From Gemmatimonadota bacterium (GTDB lineage: Bacteria; Latescibacterota; UBA2968; UBA8231), in contig VXML01000080.1 in NCBI GenBank assembly GCA_009841115.1, forward strand, positions 124,001-188,000: a stretch of 64,000 nt of DNA, read 5' to 3'. Shown piece after piece: positions 41,482 through 49,416 of the stretch (position 1 is the stretch's first letter; each line of letters begins with the position of its first letter). The notes beneath the pieces are model-generated. The model made no database searches. It worked only from the letters and a program-made list of their open reading frames with translations, and had not been told where the DNA came from. The position numbers were made by a program, and so were the translations under genes.

Positions 41482-42435
41482 ATGAAGAAGATTTTGAGCA
41501 TCGCGAGTATTTTGGCTCTAGGCATCATGTTGCAGGCTAGCGCAGTATCGGCTCACGTGCCGATCCCCGGCATCGACTCCGGTACGCTTTTTCAGTGGCC
41601 CGCTGGCCTGGAACCGACCTTGGACGGCGACCTTTCTGAATGGGACATCGTTCCCGAGGATTACTACGTTCCCTTTGACTCGCACTACGAGTACTACCTC
41701 GGCTTGGGCCACGAAAACGACGAGAGCAATTTGTCGTTTCGGGTGGTAGGCTCTTGGAGTGCGGGGACCAACCGCCTCTATCTTATGATGGAGCGCTTCG
41801 ATAATCTCTGGGTCCGCACAGGCTTTGGTCAGACCGCGGCTGGCGACGATAGCTGGGAGATCATGATCGACGCTGACCACGGCGGCGACCGGCACTTTGC
41901 CCTTCCCGACGATTTCGAAGACGACGAAGAGCGCCAGCGCAACCAAGGTCGCTTTGCCCAGAACGCCCATTACGTCTGGCCCGAAATGCCCGACGCCAAC
42001 CGGGCCGTCGGCTGGAAGTGGTTCTTCAACAGTCAATCCACTTGGCACGATAAGCCACCGTGGGGCGATTACGGTTTCCAGCTAGATGGCGAAGTCAACT
42101 CGGGCGAGGCCACGGCGCGCATCGAGGTGATGACGATCGCGTGGGATGACTTCTACTGGATCGGCCCCGACGAGAGCCTAGTCCACACCTTCACCGAGGG
42201 CAATACCATCGGTCTGGGTTGGGTTGTTCACGACATAGACAACACTGCAGAGGACAATGGCGGAGCCAGCGCTGGCGGCTGGGGCATCAACCCCAACATC
42301 CAGATGTGGTTCGACTGCGTCAACTGCTCAGACTTCCTGCTGGCCCCGATCGATCCGCGCGTGGATTTCAGCAGCGTTGAAACCGCGGTAGAGGAAGATA
42401 GCTGGGGACGCATTAAGGCGGCCTATATCCAGTAG
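41482..42435 (+). CDS. Exported CBM9-like protein
   Basis: A 317-aa exported protein. The preferred ATG is 41482 (MKKILSIASILALG), a clean signal peptide ending near ASAVSAHVP. The mature part has the DOMON/CBM9-like sugar-binding pattern: PTLDGDLSEWDIVPEDYYVPF, NRLYLMMERFDN, DDSWEIMIDADHGGDRHF, then WGDYGFQL and the long aromatic DFYWIGPDES. It opens the surface locus. Homologous in layout to the gene at 60379. Likely binds glycans or haem-like ligands; a receptor, not an enzyme. Confidence 0.7.
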   Translation: MKKILSIASILALGIMLQASAVSAHVPIPGIDSGTLFQWPAGLEPTLDGDLSEWDIVPEDYYVPFDSHYEYYLGLGHENDESNLSFRVVGSWSAGTNRLYLMMERFDNLWVRTGFGQTAAGDDSWEIMIDADHGGDRHFALPDDFEDDEERQRNQGRFAQNAHYVWPEMPDANRAVGWKWFFNSQSTWHDKPPWGDYGFQLDGEVNSGEATARIEVMTIAWDDFYWIGPDESLVHTFTEGNTIGLGWVVHDIDNTAEDNGGASAGGWGINPNIQMWFDCVNCSDFLLAPIDPRVDFSSVETAVEEDSWGRIKAAYIQ

Positions 42436-42476
42436 TTCGCTTCTCGTTCTCAACTATTCAGTAACTGCTAGTCTTA

Positions 42477-42507
42477 GAAGGGGAGGTGTCTCGTGCATCT
42501 CCCCTTC
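42477..42507 (+). terminator. Hairpin after the CBM9-like gene
   Basis: GAAGGGGAGGTG pairs with CATCTCCCCTTC (one G-T pair) across TCTCGTG. It falls between the 41482 gene and the ATG at 42550 and covers the track's GTG start of the next ORF, which argues against that start. No strong T run, so it may be an attenuator or processing site. Confidence 0.7.
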
Positions 42508-42549
42508 AGATTTCTGTGTGTTAAGTTCTTCCCTTGGGGAGATGGAGTC

Positions 42550-44538
42550 ATGGTGGCATTCAGAGGCTTCTGCGCCGCGCTCTTGTTGGCCGCGAGTAGT
42601 ATCCCGGTCGCGGGATTGACCGTCTATCGGCTAGGTGGTGAGGGTTTACCGCCGCCGCCCGAAGTGGCCAGTGGACAAGCCGATTTAGTCCAATTTAGCT
42701 GGGCCGAACTCGATCCCGACCTACAGGGAGTAAGCGAATCCCTGACGATTGCCTCCGACGCCATTTCCCCGTTGTTCTTCCCTGCGGATGTCAATATCGC
42801 ACCGACGGTTAAGGATCGCGGTGGTTATCTACAGACCCAAGGTTTTCAGGCTTGGGTCGAAACCGATGATATAATTTTGATAAAAGACGGCGATCCCGCG
42901 ACGGCCTATTACGAGGAGAAGGGATCCAATCAGGTGAACGTGGGAGATGACTTGCGGTTCGGCAAAGTTTTACTGTTCGACCTCGGCGGTTTGTTTGCGG
43001 TGGATCGAATCCGCTTTTTCACGCGTGCTGGCAACGAAGCCAATTACATCGAACTCTTCCACATCTGGACCAATACGCTGACGAATGAAGAAGCCGGGAT
43101 CAGCAGCGTGGATCTCTGCACTGCTGGCAGGACGGACAACTGTTTGGGCTTCATCAACAGGGCACACCGCGACATCTACAATCGCAAGAACATGTATTTC
43201 AACGCGCTGTTGGAGGTCAAGGAAAACACCCGCTCGACCGTAGAAGTGGAACTCACCGGCGAGTACATCCGCCGCGTGGTGCTGTTCGTGCCGTCGCAGC
43301 TAACTCGGGACTGGGAGATCGCCGAGTTTGAGATCTTTGCGCCCGGCTATGTGCCCAACGCCTCGTATCTTTCCAACATCCTCGATCTGGGCAAAGAAGT
43401 CTCGCTAGGCGAGTTGCGCTGGTCGGGGACCAAGGACGCGGAGGCCGCGGTCAACATCCGCAGCCGGAGCGGCAGCGATGTCGATCCCAACATATACTGG
43501 CGTCATACCTTTCGGGGCGACGAGCAGGTCAGCTACGACGCTAGGGGCAATCCGCTGACCTTGCGTGCGTACGGGCGGTTGGAAATTTCCGAGCGCGGCA
43601 AGATCACCCGCGACGCGGCAAATTGGGATTTCTGGTCGAAGACCTACGATTTTGGCGACAGTGTTGGGACGCGCTGGTCGGCGACCAAGCCTCGGAGCTT
43701 TGTCCAGTTTGAGTTGGACTTTCAATCGAACATTGCCGCGGGCAGCCGGATGAATTACGTGGAGTTTACTGCGTCTCCGCCGGCGGTCACGACACTGGTG
43801 GGAGAAATCGATCCCTATCAGGTGGAAACGGCCCAAGTAACGCATTTCACTTATGCCATCCGGCCCACCATCGGAGTTGACGACCCGGGATTCGATCATT
43901 TGGAAATCTCAGCCCAGGGTGGGAGGCTAGTGAGTATCGACGGCGTGCGGATCGGGGGTCAAGAGGTAGCTTTTGAGCGAGTTGAAGAAGGGGCTGAGCG
44001 GCTGGTGGTGGGCGTACCGAGGTTAAACGTGGACCGCACCGAAGAGGTGATGGAGGTTATTTTCAGCGCCGAGATTTTTCGCTATGGGGCGATCTTTGCC
44101 GGTCGCGTGTTCGACAGCGAAACTCCACAGGAAATTTGGCAGCCGGTGCAGCCCGGCGACGCCACCGCGCTCAGGGACGGCAACACCCTTTCGGTGCAAG
44201 CCCTTGCGTTAGGCACCCGGGTCCTCGGTGCGCTAGACCTAGCCGGGGGCGTTTTTACGCCCAATGGCGACGGCGTCAACGACGGGTTGGACATTGCCTA
44301 TGATTTGCTCAAACTGGTGGCACCGGCTCCGGTAGTGGTGGAGGTGCGGGACTTGGCCGGCGGGTTGGTGCGCGAGGTTTACAATGGTTTGGATGCGGCT
44401 GGCCGCCACCGGCGGCAGTGGGACGGTTTGGACGAACGTGGCCAGCAGGTGGCTCCCGGTGTTTACATCTGCCGCGTCGAGGTAGAGACTGAGGAGGGAC
44501 GGCGGCAGCGCGTAGGGGTCGTGGCGGTCGCCTATTGA
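42550..44538 (+). CDS. Discoidin-like / FlgD-Ig surface protein, paralogue 1
   Basis: A 662-aa exported protein. The ATG at 42550 has GGGGAGATGGAG upstream and yields a signal peptide (MVAFRGFCAALLLAASSIP). It has an N-terminal F5/8 discoidin-like region (KDGDPATAYYEEKGSNQVNVGDDLRFGKVLLFDLGG), a middle portion with YVPNASYLSNILDLGKEVSLGELRWSG, and a C-terminal CHU_C/FlgD-like module (FTPNGDGVNDGLDIAYDLLKL ... GLDERGQQVAPGVYICRVEV). The same three blocks appear in the next two genes, so they form a tandem family. Probably cell-surface or secreted; ligands unknown. Confidence 0.75.
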   Translation: MVAFRGFCAALLLAASSIPVAGLTVYRLGGEGLPPPPEVASGQADLVQFSWAELDPDLQGVSESLTIASDAISPLFFPADVNIAPTVKDRGGYLQTQGFQAWVETDDIILIKDGDPATAYYEEKGSNQVNVGDDLRFGKVLLFDLGGLFAVDRIRFFTRAGNEANYIELFHIWTNTLTNEEAGISSVDLCTAGRTDNCLGFINRAHRDIYNRKNMYFNALLEVKENTRSTVEVELTGEYIRRVVLFVPSQLTRDWEIAEFEIFAPGYVPNASYLSNILDLGKEVSLGELRWSGTKDAEAAVNIRSRSGSDVDPNIYWRHTFRGDEQVSYDARGNPLTLRAYGRLEISERGKITRDAANWDFWSKTYDFGDSVGTRWSATKPRSFVQFELDFQSNIAAGSRMNYVEFTASPPAVTTLVGEIDPYQVETAQVTHFTYAIRPTIGVDDPGFDHLEISAQGGRLVSIDGVRIGGQEVAFERVEEGAERLVVGVPRLNVDRTEEVMEVIFSAEIFRYGAIFAGRVFDSETPQEIWQPVQPGDATALRDGNTLSVQALALGTRVLGALDLAGGVFTPNGDGVNDGLDIAYDLLKLVAPAPVVVEVRDLAGGLVREVYNGLDAAGRHRRQWDGLDERGQQVAPGVYICRVEVETEEGRRQRVGVVAVAY

Positions 44539-44564
44539 AATCGGCTAGTTCAGGAGATTGAGCT

Positions 44565-47132
44565 ATGGTCAGCAGGAAGTGCACACTGGCATTGAGTTTG
44601 GGCCTCGGGTTGTGGGGGTTGGTTGGGGCGCAGAATCACGCCTTGCGGTCCGACCACGTCGTCGTAAACAGCCAACGTCATTGGAATAATTGGGCTTTCG
44701 TCGAGGGGACGCTGGATGTCTCCGCTAGCGGGGAGGTCGTTCCGGCTTTCGTGCCCAAGGATCACAACGCCGTGACGGACATTGTCCAACACCTGCAGCG
44801 CCTCGCCGATAACGCGACTATCCTCGACGCGATCGAAGCCGGGACCAACAAGGCGGCGGTCGCCAACCTCTTCGACGGCGACGAAACGACCTATTGGGAG
44901 CCAGACCCCGACAGCCCATTGCGGGACTGGTGGATCCAGGTCGATATGGGACGATTGATCAATGCCACGCGGGTCGGGTTGCAATTCGTGCCCGAGGGGC
45001 AGGGCGATCCCTTTTTGCAGTTTGCGGTGCTGACGGCCGACAACGCCGATCAAGGCAACAAGATCGCGGGCAAGGTGCCCATGCACTTGGTGTACCGGAC
45101 GCCAAGCGACAACAAAAACCAGCGCGAGTTCGAGTTCGACCTCAACCGAGGGGAACTGATCAACCCCACTCCCGGCGTGGATTTTGCGGGCGATATGGTG
45201 CGCTTCGTGCAAGTCGTGATCACCGAAAGCGATGGCGCACGCGCCGTCGAAGTGTCGGCGGAAGAATACGAGGCGTTGGCCAGCCGCGACAAGGGAGACG
45301 TGGTCTTCTATAAGCAAGTGGGGGAGGGGGAAGTGGAGGTCGAGGCGGCGATCTACGAGGCGATTGACTCGCAACTGCGCGGCCCGGTGCGCTATTACCG
45401 GCGGGAGCGGCCGCGCTTGGCCGAGTTGGCCGTCTATGAGTTGGGCAAGAACATTTCGCAGGGCATGGTCTTAGACCGCAACGGCAGTGCCGAGAGTTCC
45501 CACGATGGGTCTGTGGGCAACTTAGTAGATGGGGAAGGCACCTATCTGACCTTTAATCTCAAAGCCTTTCAGACGGGGAACGTGGAATTCGGCGAGCGCT
45601 TTCTGGAGTTCGACCTAGGGGCTTCCTACTGGCTCGATACTGTGCAGCTATGGTACAGCCTCAGCGTTGCTGGCGGCCGGCTGGCTGGAGCCAGTTTTCA
45701 CCGCTACGCAATCCAGACTTCGGACGGCACTCCCGCCCCAGGTGGCGGTCGGCTGTGGAGGGTGCCCGCACAGGTCCGCGGCTTGGGCACGGCGTATGAA
45801 GTCAATACCTTTGAGCCGACGCCGGCCCGCTTTGTGCGCATAGCCTATCCTTTTTCCAGTAGCGAGTCGGGGCGGGAGGGGAATAAAGCGCGCGTCCGAG
45901 AAGTGCAGATCTACGGCGAAGGGCACCATCCCGAGGTGGAACTGGAGTCGGGGTTGATCCCATTGCAGGGGGCCAAGAATCTCGTGTCGATCGAATGGGA
46001 GGCGGATACGCCCCCGGGTACGTCTGTGCAAATCCAGACCCGTACTGGCAATGAGGTCTCCGAAGCGTACCGCTACTACGACAGCGGCGGTGCGGAAGTC
46101 TCGGAGGGCAAATACGCGAAGTTGGGCTTTTTCAAAAAAGGCCGAATCGACACTCTGCAGGTGGCCGGGTCCGACTGGAGCAATTGGAGTGCGCCCTACG
46201 CGCATTCCGGCGACCCGATTGCCTCGCCCAGCCCGCGCCAATATCTGACCTTGCGCGCTCGGTTGACGACCACAGAACCCATGCACGCTGCCAGCCTGCA
46301 CTCCATCCGTTTGAACTTTAATCCTCCGGTGGCGAAACAACTGCAAGGAGAACTGGATATTGGAATCTTTGAGCGCTTGGGCGCGCCGCAGGAGGTGTCA
46401 CTATTCGTCAAGCCGACCTTCGCGTCGCAGGACTTGGGCTTTGACGAGATTTTGGTGCGCACGCCGCCAGATATGTCGCTCGAATTCGGCGCGCTGCGCT
46501 TGGGCAGCTCGGCGCAGTGGGAAAGCGGCCAAGCCGAAGAGCTGGCCGATGTGCAAGTGATGGAGACTCGCTCCGACTCGCTCTGGTTGCGCCTCGACCG
46601 GCTGATAAATCAGGGCGGACAGGTCGATCTAGTTGAGGTGCAGTTTACGACGGCGCTGTTTTCCCCCGGGGTAGTGCTCCAAGCGGCGCTGGGCAATTCG
46701 TCGTTGGCAAACTCGTGGCAACAGGTTGACCCGGCGGACGTGACCGAACTGGCCCAGAGTCAGGGACTGCAAATCCTCGCTTCGGTGCAAGACAACAAGG
46801 TTCTCGGCGATCTAGGCATCCAGCCAGAGGTAGTAACGCCCAACGGCGATGGGGTCAACGACGCGCTAACCATTGATTTTACCGTGCGTCGGTTGAGTGG
46901 CGAGCGCCCGGTCAAAGTGCGGATCTACGACTTAGGCGGACGACTGGTGCGCCGCCTCGATACCCAGAAGCCGCTAGTGGCCGGAAAATACGTACTCGAC
47001 TGGGCGGCCGATGACGAGCAGGGACAACAGGTACCGCCTGGAATTTACATTTTGCGCATTGACATTGATGCGGATTCGGATCGCGACGTGCGGCAAACGG
47101 GAGTTCAGCGCCTGCTGCATGTGGCGTATTGA
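44565..47132 (+). CDS. Discoidin-like / FlgD-Ig surface protein, paralogue 2
   Basis: An 855-aa exported protein, the largest of the tandem trio. Signal peptide near residues 1-20; N-terminal discoidin block ANLFDGDETTYWEPDPDSPLRDWWIQVDMGRL; a second discoidin-like region (NLVDGEGTYLTFNLKAFQTGNVEFGERFLEFDLGASYWLDTVQLWY); C-terminal VTPNGDGVNDALTIDFTVRRL ... PGIYILRIDIDAD. Ribosome site CAGGAG. The gap to paralogue 1 is 26 bases. Same interpretation as paralogue 1; the double discoidin region makes it the best candidate for glycan binding. Confidence 0.75.
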   Translation: MVSRKCTLALSLGLGLWGLVGAQNHALRSDHVVVNSQRHWNNWAFVEGTLDVSASGEVVPAFVPKDHNAVTDIVQHLQRLADNATILDAIEAGTNKAAVANLFDGDETTYWEPDPDSPLRDWWIQVDMGRLINATRVGLQFVPEGQGDPFLQFAVLTADNADQGNKIAGKVPMHLVYRTPSDNKNQREFEFDLNRGELINPTPGVDFAGDMVRFVQVVITESDGARAVEVSAEEYEALASRDKGDVVFYKQVGEGEVEVEAAIYEAIDSQLRGPVRYYRRERPRLAELAVYELGKNISQGMVLDRNGSAESSHDGSVGNLVDGEGTYLTFNLKAFQTGNVEFGERFLEFDLGASYWLDTVQLWYSLSVAGGRLAGASFHRYAIQTSDGTPAPGGGRLWRVPAQVRGLGTAYEVNTFEPTPARFVRIAYPFSSSESGREGNKARVREVQIYGEGHHPEVELESGLIPLQGAKNLVSIEWEADTPPGTSVQIQTRTGNEVSEAYRYYDSGGAEVSEGKYAKLGFFKKGRIDTLQVAGSDWSNWSAPYAHSGDPIASPSPRQYLTLRARLTTTEPMHAASLHSIRLNFNPPVAKQLQGELDIGIFERLGAPQEVSLFVKPTFASQDLGFDEILVRTPPDMSLEFGALRLGSSAQWESGQAEELADVQVMETRSDSLWLRLDRLINQGGQVDLVEVQFTTALFSPGVVLQAALGNSSLANSWQQVDPADVTELAQSQGLQILASVQDNKVLGDLGIQPEVVTPNGDGVNDALTIDFTVRRLSGERPVKVRIYDLGGRLVRRLDTQKPLVAGKYVLDWAADDEQGQQVPPGIYILRIDIDADSDRDVRQTGVQRLLHVAY

Positions 47133-47157
47133 CCAACCTATAGGAAGAGAGTCGGCT

Positions 47158-49356
47158 GTGTTGTATCCGCGCGCGAAGGCACTGGTGCTGGTATTGTTAG
47201 CGGTGCAGAATCTAGGGGCGGAGCGCCGCACGATTGTCATGGGTGGCGAGGACGGTTTGACATGGGAAAGCGGTGGCGGCGCGATCGCGGCTTTGATACA
47301 AACCGGTCCGACTGAGGTCGAGGTTAACAACACCCCGGGCAATGTGCTCGAATTTGACGCCGATGGCCGGGTGGGCTGGCTGTCGCCGCAACGGGCGGAT
47401 GAGACTGTAAATATTGCTTTGGGCCTCCTCGACCGCGGTGGTCGCCTCGGCGCGCCGACTATTTTGTCGCAGGTCATAAAAGACCAGCTAATTTTTATGA
47501 TCGACGACGATCCCACGACCGCCTTTGAGCGCAAGACGGCTCGCGGGGGGAGCCAGGTCAACTCGCTCGGAGTAATCATGGATTTCGATCTCGGCGCGCG
47601 GTTCGGCGTCGAGCGAATCCAGTTTTTCCCCCGCAACGCACACCCCGATTTTCTCGCCCCAGATTTCCCGTTCCAAAACGATTTTCTGCGCGGCTTTGAA
47701 CTGCTGCTCAACGACGGCAGCGAAGAAACACAGGTAGCCAATCAGCCGGTGCTGACCACTGTCAAACTGGAGACGGAAAACGAAGAGCCGGTCGTCGAAC
47801 TGACCATTCCGCCGCAATACGTCCGCTATATCCGCCTGAAATCGCAGACCACCGTGGGGTTTGAGGTTGCGGAATTCCGCGTGTTTGGGTCCGGTTTTGT
47901 GCCACGGGCCGACTACCTTTCCAACATTTTCGATTTTGGCGAGGAATTGGCGCTGTGGGGTCGCATTCGCTGGGAGGAGGAGCACTTCGGGTCCGAGCGC
48001 CTGTCGCGCTTGCTGATCAGTTCGCGTAGCGGCTGGGACGACACGCCGTTGGAATTTACTCGCCTGCATTCAGGCAGTGGGGAAGAGGTGCCGTGGCGGG
48101 AAGGCGCGGTCGCGACTACGGCGACAGGCGATGCGGTTGACTTAGACGCGATTGACGATGTTGAAGAAGCCCTCGACCTGTTCAACGCCCTGCCTATTGA
48201 CGAGCGCAATCAGGTGGCGTTGACGCAGGACGAGTACGACGATTTGAGAAGTTCGGATAAGGGTGATGTGCGCGACGACTTAGTCGCTTGGAGCCGCTGG
48301 TCGCCGCCGTACAAGCTAACTGCGGGTACTGTAAACGCCGCAAACATCGGCGATGATGAGTTGGGCGTGCCCATTCTTTCGCCCGGCCCGCGCCGCTATT
48401 TCCAGTTGAAGGCCGAATTCGACAGCCAAGACTTGAAAGCCGCCCGCGCAATGGGTGCGCTAGCCTTTACGGTATCCAATCCGCCGCTGACGGAGCGGAT
48501 TATCAGTGAGGTCGTCCCGCGCCAAGTTGAACTGGGCGTGCCGGTGTCGTTTACGTATGCCGTTTTGCCGACCAAGATGCGCCAGGGCGTGGATTTGGGG
48601 TTTGATGTGTTCGAGATCGCCACGCCCGTGCGCTCTGAAGAGGTTGAGACTATCGAGGTGGTGCACGCCGACGGCCAGGTGCAAACGGCGGATTTCACGG
48701 GCGTTGACTTGACTAATCTGCCGGTTCAGGATGACAGCGGCCTCTTTGCCGTGGAATCGGTGACTGAGCGACATTTGCGGGTGCGCTTTCCCGCAATCAC
48801 GGAAAGCGATTTGGCTGCGGGCCGAGCGGCAGTACTCAAAATCCGCTTCAAGTGCCGCGTGCTGAGGTTTGGCACGACTTTTACCGGCACGGCTTGGAAC
48901 AGCACTACCGACGACCTCGGCCAGCGAGTTATCGGCGGCAATGCGGCCGATTTAGGGGCGGCGGACGACGATTTAATACCTATCGGGGCTGCCGACCCGA
49001 ATGACCTAGCGGTAAGAGTGCCGCTGGCGGGGAGCCGCCTCATGATTAACGTCGCAGCCCAACCGCGCATCTTCAGTCCCAACGGAGATGGGGTTAATGA
49101 TGAGACGCGGATACACTGCGATCTGGTGCGGTTGGTCGATGCTGCGCCGCTTACCGTGCACGTGTTCGATCTAGCTGGACACCGCGTTCGCACGCTCTTT
49201 GCGGGCGAGCAAGGCGGCGGGAGTTTTTCCGCGCAGTGGGACGGCACGAATGCTGCCGGACAACAGATGCCTCCGGGTATCTACCTCTTCCGCGTCGATT
49301 TGTCCACCGATGCTAAGGGAGAAGCGGTCGTGGGTATTGTCGAGATGGTGTATTAG
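47158..49356 (+). CDS. Discoidin-like / FlgD-Ig surface protein, paralogue 3
   Basis: A 732-aa exported protein. The track start at 47011 lies in the preceding gene; GTG 47158 follows GGAAGAG and gives a signal-like LYPRAKALVLVLLAVQNLGA. The discoidin-like region is MIDDDPTTAFERKTARGGSQVNSLGVIMDFDLGARFGVERIQFF; GFVPRADYLSNIFDFGEELALWGRIRWEE matches paralogue 1; C-terminus FSPNGDGVNDETRIHCDLVRL ... MPPGIYLFRVDLST. It sits 25 bases after paralogue 2. Domain order is the same across the trio but identities are low, so the duplication is old. Confidence 0.75.
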   Translation: MLYPRAKALVLVLLAVQNLGAERRTIVMGGEDGLTWESGGGAIAALIQTGPTEVEVNNTPGNVLEFDADGRVGWLSPQRADETVNIALGLLDRGGRLGAPTILSQVIKDQLIFMIDDDPTTAFERKTARGGSQVNSLGVIMDFDLGARFGVERIQFFPRNAHPDFLAPDFPFQNDFLRGFELLLNDGSEETQVANQPVLTTVKLETENEEPVVELTIPPQYVRYIRLKSQTTVGFEVAEFRVFGSGFVPRADYLSNIFDFGEELALWGRIRWEEEHFGSERLSRLLISSRSGWDDTPLEFTRLHSGSGEEVPWREGAVATTATGDAVDLDAIDDVEEALDLFNALPIDERNQVALTQDEYDDLRSSDKGDVRDDLVAWSRWSPPYKLTAGTVNAANIGDDELGVPILSPGPRRYFQLKAEFDSQDLKAARAMGALAFTVSNPPLTERIISEVVPRQVELGVPVSFTYAVLPTKMRQGVDLGFDVFEIATPVRSEEVETIEVVHADGQVQTADFTGVDLTNLPVQDDSGLFAVESVTERHLRVRFPAITESDLAAGRAAVLKIRFKCRVLRFGTTFTGTAWNSTTDDLGQRVIGGNAADLGAADDDLIPIGAADPNDLAVRVPLAGSRLMINVAAQPRIFSPNGDGVNDETRIHCDLVRLVDAAPLTVHVFDLAGHRVRTLFAGEQGGGSFSAQWDGTNAAGQQMPPGIYLFRVDLSTDAKGEAVVGIVEMVY

Positions 49357-49359
49357 TGG

Positions 49360-49384
49360 ATGCTTCGGCTGCGCTCAGCATGAC
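49360..49384. repeat. ATGCTTCGGCTGCGCTCAGC-type element
   Basis: ATGCTTCGGCTGCGCTCAGCATGAC with inverted ends ATGCT/AGCAT, just after paralogue 3. It resembles the dispersed intergenic TTCGACTGCGCTCAG-type sequence seen in many bacterial genomes. Short, so it might be coincidental. Confidence 0.5.
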
Positions 49385-49416
49385 TAGGAAGATTTGTTTT
49401 CTAATGGAGGGATTTA

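Noticed and set aside
42493-42549. GTG 42493 as start of discoidin paralogue 1
   Set aside because: It lies in the right arm region of a hairpin and has no ribosome site; ATG 42550 gives a clean signal peptide with a strong site.
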